Positions 1-6,604 of a stretch of 7,400 nucleotides of DNA are shown here, piece after piece. Numbering within the stretch: position 1 is the stretch's first letter; the number at the start of each line of letters is the position of its first letter. The notes beneath the pieces are model-generated. The model ran no database searches and was not told where the DNA came from. It saw nothing but the letters and a program-made list of their open reading frames with translations. The stretch comes from an uncultured Oscillospiraceae bacterium (GTDB lineage: Bacteria; Bacillota; Clostridia; Oscillospirales; Oscillospiraceae). Where the stretch lies: assembly GCA_900769835.1 (NCBI GenBank), contig CAAGIE010000076.1, positions 1 to 7,400 on the forward strand, given 5' to 3'. A program made the position numbers and the translations under genes.

Positions 1-13
1 AAGGAGACCTTTT

Positions 14-904
14 ATGCGTTATTTTGTAACCGGGGAAGGCGGACAGCTGGGCCACGATGTGATGCGCGAGCTGGAAAAACGCGGTTATACCGGTGTGGGA
101 AGCGATCTTGCGCCTGAAAATTCCGATTATGCAGAATATGTTTCTCTGGATATCACCGACGCATCGGCCGTGGAAAATGCGATCACCCGTGTAAAGCCGG
201 ATGTGGTGGTGCATTGCGCCGCGTGGACGGCCGTTGACCTTGCCGAGGATGAGGAGAATCGGGAAAAGGTGCGGGCCATCAATGCTTTTGGCACGCAGAA
301 TATTGCCAATGCCTGCAAAAAGCAGGACTGCAAAATGGTCTATATTTCCACAGATTATGTGTTCAGTGGTCAGGGCGAACAACCCTGGGAGCCGGACTGC
401 ACCGCCTACCAGCCCCTCAACGTCTATGGTAAGACGAAACTGGAGGGCGAGTTGGCAGTGGCAAACACCCTGGAGAAGTACTTTGTTGTTCGTATCGCCT
501 GGGTGTTCGGCAAAAACGGCAACAATTTCATTAAGACTATGCTCAATGTGGGCAAGAAGTTCGATACCCTTCGGGTGGTCAATGACCAGATCGGCACCCC
601 CACCTATACACTGGATCTTTCCCGCCTTTTGGTGGATATGACCGAAACAGAAAAATATGGCTACTACCACGCCACCAACGAGGGCGGCTATATCTCCTGG
701 TACGAATTTGCCCGGGAGATCTTCCGTCAGGCGGGCTACGACACCGAGGTCGTTCCCGTGACCACTGCGGAGTACGGCCTTTCCAAGGCGGCAAGACCGT
801 TCAACAGCCGTCTGGATAAGCGCAAACTCCGTGAAAACGGCTTCCGGCCGTTGCCGGAGTGGCAGGATGCGCTGGCAAGATACCTGAAAGAAACAAAGGA
901 GTGA
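14..904 (+). CDS. rfbD: dTDP-4-dehydrorhamnose reductase (RmlD/RfbD)
   Basis: This cytosolic enzyme reduces dTDP-4-keto-L-rhamnose to dTDP-L-rhamnose with NAD(P)H, the last step in making the activated rhamnose used for cell-surface polysaccharides. The 296-residue product is the usual family length. It opens with a Rossmann nucleotide-binding motif GxxGxxG (G7, G10, G13). It carries the family segment HCAAWTAVD (about 67-75), the STDY segment (112-115) and the catalytic YxxxK pair Y138/K142, then the C-terminal RPFNSRLD signature (261-268). The start is supported by AAGGAG at 1-6, seven bases before the ATG. The other rhamnose-pathway genes (rmlA, rmlB, rmlC) would be expected to the left but are outside the window. 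Its stop is followed almost at once by an ABC transporter gene, so the three plus-strand genes probably share one transcript. Identification is firm; the operon promoter is not visible. Confidence 0.95.
   Translation: MRYFVTGEGGQLGHDVMRELEKRGYTGVGSDLAPENSDYAEYVSLDITDASAVENAITRVKPDVVVHCAAWTAVDLAEDEENREKVRAINAFGTQNIANACKKQDCKMVYISTDYVFSGQGEQPWEPDCTAYQPLNVYGKTKLEGELAVANTLEKYFVVRIAWVFGKNGNNFIKTMLNVGKKFDTLRVVNDQIGTPTYTLDLSRLLVDMTETEKYGYYHATNEGGYISWYEFAREIFRQAGYDTEVVPVTTAEYGLSKAARPFNSRLDKRKLRENGFRPLPEWQDALARYLKETKE
895..901 (+). promoter_or_regulatory. Ribosome binding site that decides the ABC ATPase start
   Basis: AAAGGAG lies inside the last codons of rfbD. It sits 8 bases before the ATG at 910 but only 2 bases before the ATG at 904, which overlaps the rfbD stop codon. 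Normal Shine-Dalgarno spacing therefore favours 910. Placing the site within rfbD makes translational coupling between the two genes likely. Confidence 0.75.
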
Positions 905-909
905 TGACG

Positions 910-1833
910 ATGGATTATGTATTGCAAACCTTTGATCTGACCAAAAAATACGGCAGACAAATGGCAGTAAACGGCGCAAATATGAACATTTGCCGCGGGG
1001 ATATTTATGGTTTTGTGGGCGAGAACGGCTCTGGTAAAACCACGATTATCCGCTTGATCACCGGCCTGATTATGCCCCAAAGCGGCAGTTATCGTTTGTT
1101 CGGCGTGGAAAATACCGACCCGAAGATCGGTCAGGTGCGACGCTTGATGGGCGCCGTGGTGGAAACGCCTTCCATCTATCGTAATATGAGCGCAAAGGAT
1201 AACCTGTTGATGCAGGCAAAGATCCTGGGCATCGAAGATGAAGAGAAGATCCGCGCCACACTGGAAATCGTGGGTCTGGGCTATCTGTACGAGGAGAATA
1301 AGAAAGCCTCCAATTTCTCTCTGGGTATGCGCCAGCGCCTGGGTATTGCCATGGCGCTGCTGGGTGACCCCCAGTTCCTGATTCTGGACGAGCCGATGAA
1401 CGGTCTGGATCCTGCGGGCATCGTGGAGGTGCGTGAGTTGATCCTGCGGCTGAATCAGCAGCACGGCATCACATTCCTGATCTCCTCCCATATCCTCTCA
1501 GAGCTGTCCCTGGTGGCCAATAAGTATGGCATTATCTCCAAGGGCAAGATCCTCAAAGAAATCACCGCCCAGGAGTTCCACGACAGTTGCGGCAAACACC
1601 TTATGTTGCAGGTGCAGGATCCCCAGGCGCTGATGAGCCTGGCAATGACCTTGCTTCCGGGCTATCCCGTATCCTACATCGAGGGTGGCGTGAAGATCAC
1701 CGGCGATGTGGATCTGAACCAATTCCTAAAAGCGGTGATCGACTCCGGCAACCAGATTTTTGCCGTGAACTGCAGCGAAACCGGCTTCGAGGAATACTAC
1801 CTTTCTGTGTTGGGAGGTGGCGTAAATGCGTAA
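910..1833 (+). CDS. ABC transporter ATP-binding protein, BcrA/lantibiotic-protection type
   Basis: This 307-residue protein is the nucleotide-binding subunit that would power the membrane protein encoded next door. All ABC motifs are visible: Walker A GENGSGKT (37-44), signature SLGMRQ (137-142), Walker B FLILDE (156-161), D-loop after it, and the H-loop histidine H194 in LISSH. Where most ABC ATPases have the Q-loop glutamine, this one has glutamate (E85 in VVETPSIY); this 'E-loop' is known from LanF-type lantibiotic immunity ATPases and BcrA relatives. About 110 residues follow the ATPase core, as is usual in this subfamily. The start at 910 was chosen from the AAAGGAG spacing; 904 would add two residues. 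The gene lies 5 nt after rfbD and overlaps the permease by 8 nt. The substrate cannot be read from sequence; export of or protection from a peptide antibiotic is a family-based guess. Confidence 0.9.
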   Translation: MDYVLQTFDLTKKYGRQMAVNGANMNICRGDIYGFVGENGSGKTTIIRLITGLIMPQSGSYRLFGVENTDPKIGQVRRLMGAVVETPSIYRNMSAKDNLLMQAKILGIEDEEKIRATLEIVGLGYLYEENKKASNFSLGMRQRLGIAMALLGDPQFLILDEPMNGLDPAGIVEVRELILRLNQQHGITFLISSHILSELSLVANKYGIISKGKILKEITAQEFHDSCGKHLMLQVQDPQALMSLAMTLLPGYPVSYIEGGVKITGDVDLNQFLKAVIDSGNQIFAVNCSETGFEEYYLSVLGGGVNA

Positions 1834-2647
1834 CTTGATCGCGTCCGATCTGCGCCGCGTTGTAAAAGATAAACTCTTGATGGTGGTGATCATTGTCGCC
1901 GCCGCATTCGCAGTGCTGACTCCCTTACTGTACTGGGTGCTGTTTAAGGGCATGGATGCTATGACTGTGGAAATGCTGGGCGTCGGCACCTATGCCAAGG
2001 ACTTGTTCTTTACCGCCTTCAATATCGGCAACGACCTGGGTTTGGTGGCACCGGTGCTGATCGCAGTGATCCTTTTTAAGGACTTCAGCCACGGCACTAT
2101 CCGCAATAAGATCATCGCAGGCAAATCCCGTACCCACATTTTCGTATCTACGTATGTTACCTGCCTGATCGTACTGTTCGCAGTGACGTTGTTCTATGCG
2201 CTTTTGACGCTGGGTGTCAGCCTGCTGATGTTCCCATACCAGGAAGCCCCCTTTGACTGGGCGTGCTTAGGCTACACCCTGGGCTCCCTTTTGCTGGAGT
2301 TGAACCTCTATTTGTTCGTGGCGGCGCTGGTGAGTTACATCTGCGTCAGTTCCCGAAACATCGGCCTGGTGCTGGTGAAATATCTGGGCATCAGTATGGG
2401 TGTCGCTTTCGTCACCAGCGCTTTGCAGATCGCAGTGATGGCGGTGGAGGTCGAAGGCAACGAAACCGCTCTGAAGATTCTGGAGTTCGTGCAGAACATC
2501 AATATCTACAACTATGTTATGGTGATCGGTAAGGGTACTTCCTACGGAACAAAGGAATTGCTCTTTATGATCTTCACACCTTTGGTTCTCACCGCAGGCA
2601 TTTTCTTCCTGGGTGTCAATAAGATCCGGAAAAAGGATATCAACTAA
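1826..2647 (+). CDS. ABC-2 type transporter permease
   Basis: This 273-residue integral membrane protein is the likely partner of the preceding ATPase. About six hydrophobic segments are visible, near residues 17-40, 67-84, 107-135, 146-173, 179-207 and 244-264, with a basic cytoplasmic N-terminus and a basic tail (NKIRKKDIN). After the second segment comes FKDFSHGTIRNKIIAGKSR (84-102). This matches the 'F..D...GTI.N.I..G.SR' loop typical of ABC-2 permeases that work with BcrA-like ATPases, where it is thought to contact the ATPase. The start ATG overlaps the end of the ATPase gene by 8 nt and is preceded by GGGAGG at 1812-1817, 8 bases upstream, so translation is coupled. Only one permease gene is present, unlike LanFEG systems, which have two. 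A strong terminator follows directly. The fold assignment is sound; the substrate is unknown. Confidence 0.87.
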   Translation: MRNLIASDLRRVVKDKLLMVVIIVAAAFAVLTPLLYWVLFKGMDAMTVEMLGVGTYAKDLFFTAFNIGNDLGLVAPVLIAVILFKDFSHGTIRNKIIAGKSRTHIFVSTYVTCLIVLFAVTLFYALLTLGVSLLMFPYQEAPFDWACLGYTLGSLLLELNLYLFVAALVSYICVSSRNIGLVLVKYLGISMGVAFVTSALQIAVMAVEVEGNETALKILEFVQNINIYNYVMVIGKGTSYGTKELLFMIFTPLVLTAGIFFLGVNKIRKKDIN

Positions 2648-2649
2648 AT

Positions 2650-2682
2650 AAAAAACTCGAGGGAAAAACCCTCGAGTTTTTT
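2650..2682. terminator. Bidirectional rho-independent terminator
   Basis: An 8-bp perfect GC-rich stem CTCGAGGG (2656-2663) / CCCTCGAG (2669-2676) closes a five-A loop (2664-2668). It is flanked by A6 (2650-2655) and T6 (2677-2682), so it has a U-tract in either direction. It lies 2 bases after the permease stop and 6 bases beyond the end of the minus-strand ABC fusion gene, so it can serve both convergent operons. Confidence 0.95.
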
Positions 2683-2688
2683 ATGTAT

Positions 2689-5430
2689 TTATCGATCCCG
2701 GATGGCGTCGATGGGACGCTTAGATGCGATCTTGTATACCGGCAGCCAACTTGCCACAAAGGCGGAAGCCAGACATACCGCCAGAAGCAGGATACCTTGC
2801 AGGATACCTACATTCAAAACGGTCAGCAAGAGGCCGGAACTTTGCTTGATGAGCATGTTGAGCAGGAAGCAGATCAGGAACGTGCAGCCGTAGGATACGG
2901 TGAAGTTGATCATTGCAATAATAAAACTTTCTGCAAAGAAGATGCGGAACACATCGCTGCTGCGGGAGCCGATGGCTCGCAGAATACCGATTTCCTGCTT
3001 TTTGTAGGAAATACTGGTGGCAATGAAGTTAGAGAACAGCAGAGATGCAAAGATCACAAATACCAGACCGATCCAGAAGAAGATCTTACTGAGAAGATCG
3101 AACACAGAGTCCAGTTCCTTGAGTTCGAAACTGACGGGGTTCATCAGATTGTAGGTCAGCGTGCCATCCTTGGAGGGATCCAAATCCTCCGCAGAGAAAT
3201 TCACAACTCGCCGCAGACCCTGGGAATCGGTGGGCATAGGGGAGAGGGTCTGCAGGATCTGGGCATCCATATCCGCCGCCTGGAACTTCTCCGGCAGGTA
3301 GTAGGCCCATTCGTTCTCCACAACACCAACGATCTTCATATTATGCGTTCCTGCCAAATGGGAGAAATCAAAGTAGGAATACTCGTCAATAACCTGTACG
3401 TCGAAAATGACTTCCAGATCGAGAATACCGTCGTAGCTGCCTTCGGTGTCCCGCAGTAAATAGAAATCGTATTCCTCCGGAATGGGATCGTACTTTTCCC
3501 ACAGCATCTGGTAGAGTATATCCACGGAAATGACAATTTCGTTATCTGTCAGTTCGGTGCGCTCTTTGCCATCCAGCCAGGTCACCATGTTGGTGTCCAG
3601 ATTGGAGAAATGAGCCGCTGTGAAATTGCCGCAGTCTGCGTAACTATCGGAAAAATACAGGGCGGAGCGCCAGGAAAGATCCTGCGTCATTTCCATTGCC
3701 ATTGCATTATTCTTGAAGTTTTCGCCAACCATCATAAGACCTGCCAGGGAATAGCAGCGGGCATAATTGAGTTCTGATTGCAGTGCTAACATAGCGATCT
3801 GCTCACCGAAGGACATATCGTCGTAATTTATGTTCAGAAGCGACTGGTAGCGGGTCATATCCAAACCTGTTTCCACCACGCCGCAAATGATCAGGTCACC
3901 GCCCTGCGTGTTAAGAGTCTTACCGATCAGATCGTCTGCGGTGTGGATCTCCTCAGGTTTCGAGGTCTCTCCGGTGTAGGGGTTGTTTTCGTAGTAGCCG
4001 TAAGTGTGGAAGGTTTCAAAAGCGGAATCGCTGATCATAACCTCGTTGCCGGCGGTGGGCAAATGACCGGCGATGACTTTTGCGCCCATAGCATCCAGCA
4101 TTGCCTGATCCACCTGGATCACACCTGCAAAGTCGGTCATATAATAAACGCCATTATAAAGATCTTCGTTGTGAGGGACGTTGTTGGTTAAATATGTGTT
4201 GCTCTGATAGACGGGATATACGTCCAGTCCGGTCTTATCCCGAATCAGTTCCAGATCCTCCTGGGTCATCATGGAATGACCCCAATAGTCGCCGTCCTCA
4301 CTGATCCGTTCTTTTTCAAAGGCCGCATAAGTGACCTTGTTCTCCTGATCGGAGAGGGATTTGTATGCGGTTTTTGCGTAATCGTAGGAAGAAACGGTGC
4401 TTGCAAGTCCAAACATAGCCAAAGCGATGCAGGAGAGCAGGATGGTCATCACCAGACGGAATTTCTTTTGTTTCAGGCCGGATGCGCCCAGTTTGAAGGC
4501 GTACTTCAAAGGCAGGCGGGACTTAATGAGGGTGTAGCCGTTGTGAGCCACGGGGATCCGGCTTTCGTCAGTGGGTTGGAAGGCGGAGTTCTGCTTGGAG
4601 AATAAGGAGAAGCGGGGCGACTTGCCCAGATTGATCATCTTCTGGATGTAGTCGTTGATGGCATCCCGATCTGCCTGGGTCAGTTGATAATTCTCCGGCA
4701 GACTGACAGAGTCCTCCATATACACAGGTACGGCACTGTCCACCGAATCGGTGCTCTCCAGTCGTTCCACATCACGAATCACACGGCCGTCTGCCAGTTC
4801 AATGATGCGGTCGGCATACTGCTCGGCAAATTCCCGATCGTGGGACACCACGATCACCAACTTGTCCCGGCTCAATTTTTTCAAGGTGTTCAGCACCTGA
4901 CGGCCGGTGGTGGAGTCCAGAGCGCCGGTGGGTTCGTCGGCCATGATGATCTTGGGGTTCTTCACCAGTGCGCGGGCGATGGCCACGCGTTGCTTCTGAC
5001 CGCCGGAAAGTTCGTTGGGCTTGCGGTTGCCGAAGCCCTGCAGATCCACATCTTTCAAAATACTGTTTATCTGCTCTGTGGTGGGTTTCAGACCCTGGAG
5101 TTGAAGCGCCAGAGCGATGTTGGTGCCAACAGAAAATTCGTCCAGAATGTTGTACTCCTGGAAAATAAAGCCCACATAAGTGTTACGGTAGGAGTCAAAG
5201 TGGCTCTGGCGGAAATTCTTGGAGGATTTGCCCAAAATAGTGATATCGCCCTCATTGTAGCGATCCAGACCACCCAGAATGTTCAGCAGGGTAGACTTAC
5301 CGCTGCCGGACTTGCCCAGCAGAAACACCATACCCTTTTCCGGGAATGTCAGGGTGACGTTGTCCAGTGCCGTAACGGGAACACCCTTTTTCGGCTTGTA
5401 GATCTTAACCAGATTTTTCGTTTGTAGCAT
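2689..5430 (-). CDS. ABC transporter ATPase-permease fusion, MacB/FtsX type
   Basis: This 913-residue protein joins an ATPase and a permease in one chain. The ATPase (about 1-220) has Walker A GKSGSGKS (39-46), Q-loop Q91, signature LSGGQ (141-145), Walker B IIMADE (161-166) and H-loop H197, closely matching the LolD/MacB/SalX class. A linker of about 105 residues leads to TM1 (326-346). An external domain of about 430 residues (347-780), visibly rich in Asp, Glu and Tyr, follows. TM2-TM4 lie near 781-803, 836-860 and 874-896. The loop after TM2 (YKKQEIGILRAIGSRSSDVFRIF) is the FtsX-domain signature, and the protein ends in the common (R)PIDAIR motif. This is the topology of mechanotransmission (type VII) transporters, which move peptides, lipoproteins or toxic compounds outside the membrane. 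The start is backed by AGGAGG at 5436-5441, 5 bases upstream. It follows the phosphatase gene by 17 nt. The substrate is unknown. Confidence 0.92.
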   Translation of the reverse strand: MLQTKNLVKIYKPKKGVPVTALDNVTLTFPEKGMVFLLGKSGSGKSTLLNILGGLDRYNEGDITILGKSSKNFRQSHFDSYRNTYVGFIFQEYNILDEFSVGTNIALALQLQGLKPTTEQINSILKDVDLQGFGNRKPNELSGGQKQRVAIARALVKNPKIIMADEPTGALDSTTGRQVLNTLKKLSRDKLVIVVSHDREFAEQYADRIIELADGRVIRDVERLESTDSVDSAVPVYMEDSVSLPENYQLTQADRDAINDYIQKMINLGKSPRFSLFSKQNSAFQPTDESRIPVAHNGYTLIKSRLPLKYAFKLGASGLKQKKFRLVMTILLSCIALAMFGLASTVSSYDYAKTAYKSLSDQENKVTYAAFEKERISEDGDYWGHSMMTQEDLELIRDKTGLDVYPVYQSNTYLTNNVPHNEDLYNGVYYMTDFAGVIQVDQAMLDAMGAKVIAGHLPTAGNEVMISDSAFETFHTYGYYENNPYTGETSKPEEIHTADDLIGKTLNTQGGDLIICGVVETGLDMTRYQSLLNINYDDMSFGEQIAMLALQSELNYARCYSLAGLMMVGENFKNNAMAMEMTQDLSWRSALYFSDSYADCGNFTAAHFSNLDTNMVTWLDGKERTELTDNEIVISVDILYQMLWEKYDPIPEEYDFYLLRDTEGSYDGILDLEVIFDVQVIDEYSYFDFSHLAGTHNMKIVGVVENEWAYYLPEKFQAADMDAQILQTLSPMPTDSQGLRRVVNFSAEDLDPSKDGTLTYNLMNPVSFELKELDSVFDLLSKIFFWIGLVFVIFASLLFSNFIATSISYKKQEIGILRAIGSRSSDVFRIFFAESFIIAMINFTVSYGCTFLICFLLNMLIKQSSGLLLTVLNVGILQGILLLAVCLASAFVASWLPVYKIASKRPIDAIRDR

Positions 5431-5447
5431 AAGAACCTCCTGATGCT

Positions 5448-6173
5448 TTAGTCCCGACGCTGACCGGGAGTGTGGTAGGTTTCGCAGTAGCGGGCGGCAA
5501 ATACCGGCTCCAGCCCCGCGGCATACAGATGGGAAATATCACCGAAACGGGCGGCCCGGAAGGACGCAATGCCTTCCTCCCGTTCTTCGGTGTAGATCTT
5601 CGTCACAGAGGAGGGGGCGGCGCATAGACCGTGCCAAAGGATCATAGGAGAGCAGTTCATCAGATGGCTCAGCAGTACGCACTCTACACCAAAATGGCAG
5701 TATAGAGCAATGGTGTCGTGGTTGGGGCGAACAGCCTTATAGTACCGACCCTCCCGCACATAGCCGTGTTTTGCAAGAAGTTTATCAAACTCGGTGCAGA
5801 CCCAGTCGTATTCCTCTCGCACCTTACCGGCCAGCATAATGGGGTGATCCGTCCAATGCTCCGCACTGTAAAAATCGTCGTGATCCACCCAGGCGGAAGG
5901 ACGCCAGTCCCAGACAACGGGCACACCGGGGTGGGGCTTTTTAATCTTGGGAGAAAACTCCCGAAGCCAATCTTTAATTTCTGCCGTCTTTCCGACCTTG
6001 TCCAGTGTGTATTGGCAGGTCAGTTTAGCCCGACCCAGGGGAGAAGAATAAAAGTGGTTAACATCCCATTTGGACACCATTTTTGCTAACTCCTCGGCTT
6101 CCAACCGACCGTGCATCGTTAGCGTATCGGTGGGGTAGTAAGGCTCTGCGTGTCGAATAATCAGAATTTTCAT
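5448..6173 (-). CDS. Histidine phosphatase family protein
   Basis: This 241-residue cytosolic protein belongs to the histidine phosphatase (phosphoglycerate mutase-like) superfamily, which removes phosphate through a phospho-histidine intermediate. The nucleophile motif RHAEP is at 7-11 with catalytic H8. The second arginine appears in YSSPLGRAKLT (42-52, R48), the likely acid/base Glu in LREFSP (E72), and the second catalytic histidine in LYCHFGVE (H160). The start at 6173 is chosen because RHAEP normally sits within the first ten residues and because GGCGGTGG lies just upstream (6185-6178). A longer reading to 6287 would run through a terminator and a tRNA gene and is not real. A promoter lies 29 nt upstream of the start. 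The gene is cotranscribed with the large ABC transporter, 17 nt downstream. The substrate is not readable; it is probably a small phosphorylated metabolite. Confidence 0.9.
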   Translation of the reverse strand: MKILIIRHAEPYYPTDTLTMHGRLEAEELAKMVSKWDVNHFYSSPLGRAKLTCQYTLDKVGKTAEIKDWLREFSPKIKKPHPGVPVVWDWRPSAWVDHDDFYSAEHWTDHPIMLAGKVREEYDWVCTEFDKLLAKHGYVREGRYYKAVRPNHDTIALYCHFGVECVLLSHLMNCSPMILWHGLCAAPSSVTKIYTEEREEGIASFRAARFGDISHLYAAGLEPVFAARYCETYHTPGQRRD

Positions 6174-6201
6174 AAAACCACCGCCTTTCACAGTTGCCTT
6201 C

Positions 6202-6230
6202 AATATAACATAAACCTCTCGAAAGTGCAA
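6202..6230 (-). promoter_or_regulatory. Sigma-A promoter with extended -10 for the phosphatase-ABC operon
   Basis: On the minus strand a weak -35 TTGCAC (6230-6225) is followed after 17 bases by -10 TATATT (6207-6202), preceded by the extended -10 element TGT. Transcription should start near 6195, giving a leader of about 20 bases before the ATG at 6173. It begins just past the tRNA terminator, so the operon is probably transcribed independently of the tRNA. Confidence 0.75.
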
Positions 6231-6231
6231 C

Positions 6232-6260
6232 AAAAAGCCGACCTTTTCAGGTCGGCTTTT
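6232..6260 (-). terminator. Rho-independent terminator of tRNA-Arg
   Basis: The perfect 7-bp stem GCCGACC/GGTCGGC (6237-6243 with 6250-6256) closes a six-base loop and is flanked by A5 (6232-6236) and T4 (6257-6260). Read on the minus strand, A4 precedes the stem and T5 follows it. The first A of that A-tract is also the last base of the tRNA's CCA end, so the terminator begins where the mature tRNA stops. Confidence 0.92.
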
Positions 6261-6336
6261 GGCACCCCCGGCGAGACTCGAACTCACTGCCTTACGCTTA
6301 GGAGGCGTACGCTCTATCCAGGTGAGCTACGGGGGC
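6260..6336 (-). tRNA. tRNA-Arg (anticodon CCU)
   Basis: The 77-nt sequence folds as a full cloverleaf and reads AGG codons. Visible parts are acceptor stem GCCCCCG/CGGGGGT, D stem GCTC/GAGC, anticodon stem TACGC/GCGTA with loop CTCCTAA (anticodon CCT, plus-strand 6300-6302), five-base variable loop AGGCA, and T stem GTGAG/CTCGC with loop TTCGAGT. The discriminator base is G73, compatible with arginine identity, and CCA is encoded (6262-6260). The first acceptor pair is a G1-U72 wobble rather than G-C. It has its own promoter and terminator and stands as a single-gene unit. Confidence 0.95.
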
Positions 6337-6350
6337 ATATTACTTCTAGC

Positions 6351-6379
6351 ATTGTAACGAAAAAGTGTGTGGATGTCAA
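6351..6379 (-). promoter_or_regulatory. Consensus sigma-A promoter of tRNA-Arg
   Basis: On the minus strand a perfect -35 TTGACA (6379-6374) and -10 TACAAT (6356-6351) are spaced 17 bases apart. Transcription should start near 6344, leaving a short 5' leader of about 8 bases for RNase P. An A6 tract (6399-6394) lies at about -50 to -55, where an UP element would sit, as is common at stable-RNA promoters. Confidence 0.88.
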
Positions 6380-6412
6380 CGAAATTCAGCTTCTTTTTTG
6401 CCGTTTGTTGCA

Positions 6413-6418
6413 TAGAAT
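6413..6418 (+). promoter_or_regulatory. Possible -10 box for the small acidic ORF
   Basis: TAGAAT matches the -10 consensus at five of six positions and lies 35 bases before the small ORF's ATG. No good -35 is found 16-18 bases upstream, where only T-rich sequence is seen. It would act divergently from the tRNA-Arg promoter. This is a weak call. Confidence 0.3.
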
Positions 6419-6435
6419 ATCCAGAGTGAAAAGAG

Positions 6436-6441
6436 AGGAGG
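6436..6441 (+). promoter_or_regulatory. Perfect ribosome binding site of the small ORF
   Basis: AGGAGG, inside a longer purine run (GAGAGGAGGAGA), lies six bases before the ATG at 6448. It is the main reason to believe that such a short ORF is translated. Confidence 0.7.
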
Positions 6442-6447
6442 AGACCT

Positions 6448-6528
6448 ATGTACTGCGATATAGAGAACAATATCGACCTGGAAGATTGGATCTATGACGA
6501 AGATGATGCTTATCCCAGCGACCGGTGA
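6448..6528 (+). CDS. Small acidic ORF (26 aa) upstream of prfB; possible leader peptide
   Basis: The predicted 26-residue peptide starts MYCDIENNID and ends in YPSDR. It has about ten Asp/Glu against a single Arg, so it is strongly acidic, and it shows no membrane segment or signal peptide. I do not recognise a family. Support for translation is the perfect AGGAGG six bases before the ATG. The stop is UGA followed by C, the poorest context for termination in well-studied bacteria and the one used at prfB frameshift sites. Two bases later a long inverted repeat begins, and the prfB start lies 76 bases further on, in a different frame. It could be an independent microprotein, a regulatory leader peptide for prfB, or chance. 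Its conservation in relatives would decide. Confidence 0.5.
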   Translation: MYCDIENNIDLEDWIYDEDDAYPSDR

Positions 6529-6530
6529 CG

Positions 6531-6560
6531 CATTTTTCTCTTTACAGAAAGAGGAAAATG
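6531..6560. repeat. 13-bp inverted repeat over the prfB promoter
   Basis: The arms 6531-6543 and 6548-6560 pair over 13 positions (12 Watson-Crick pairs and one G-U at 6537/6554) around the four-base spacer ACAG. The right arm and spacer cover most of the prfB -35 and the -35/-10 spacer, ending three bases before the -10 box. There is no T-tract on either side in either direction, so it is not a standard terminator. It could be an operator for a dimeric regulator or an RNA hairpin in the small ORF's transcript. Confidence 0.65.
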
Positions 6561-6569
6561 GGATATAAT
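6541..6569 (+). promoter_or_regulatory. Near-consensus sigma-A promoter of prfB
   Basis: The -35 TTTACA (6541-6546, five of six) and perfect -10 TATAAT (6564-6569) are separated by 17 bases. Transcription should start near 6576, giving a leader of about 29 bases before the ATG at 6605. This start site makes the in-frame ATG at 6584 unlikely as the translation start. Confidence 0.85.
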
Positions 6570-6604
6570 ATGCCCGAAAGTCAATGCTTGGGAGAGTTTT
6601 AGAG

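Noticed and set aside
859..909. ATPase start at 859 or 904
   Set aside because: 859 lies deep in rfbD with no suitable ribosome binding site; 904 is only two bases from AAAGGAG. The ATG at 910 has normal spacing.
2683..3459. Long plus-strand ORFs inside 2683-5427
   Set aside because: They are antisense to the ABC fusion, whose complete set of motifs fixes the coding strand; their composition (many His/Gln/Val) is typical of shadows.
6174..6287. N-terminal extension of the phosphatase to an upstream ATG at 6287
   Set aside because: It would translate through the tRNA 3' end, a terminator and the promoter, and would place RHAEP near residue 45 instead of residue 7.
6260..6336. tRNA-Arg as an integration (att) site of a mobile element
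   Set aside because: No integrase gene, no repeated tRNA 3' fragment and no mobile genes are visible nearby.
6150..6497. Plus-strand ORF of 115 codons containing GETRTH
   Set aside because: It is antisense to the tRNA gene and the phosphatase start; translated tRNA complements commonly give this kind of false ORF.
6531..6560. The hairpin as a rho-independent terminator of the small ORF
   Set aside because: No run of T follows on either strand and the stem is mostly A/T, so it lacks the standard terminator form.
6584..6604. prfB start at the in-frame ATG 6584
   Set aside because: It would be only about 8 bases after the predicted transcription start, with no ribosome binding site; 6605 has GGGAG at good distance.
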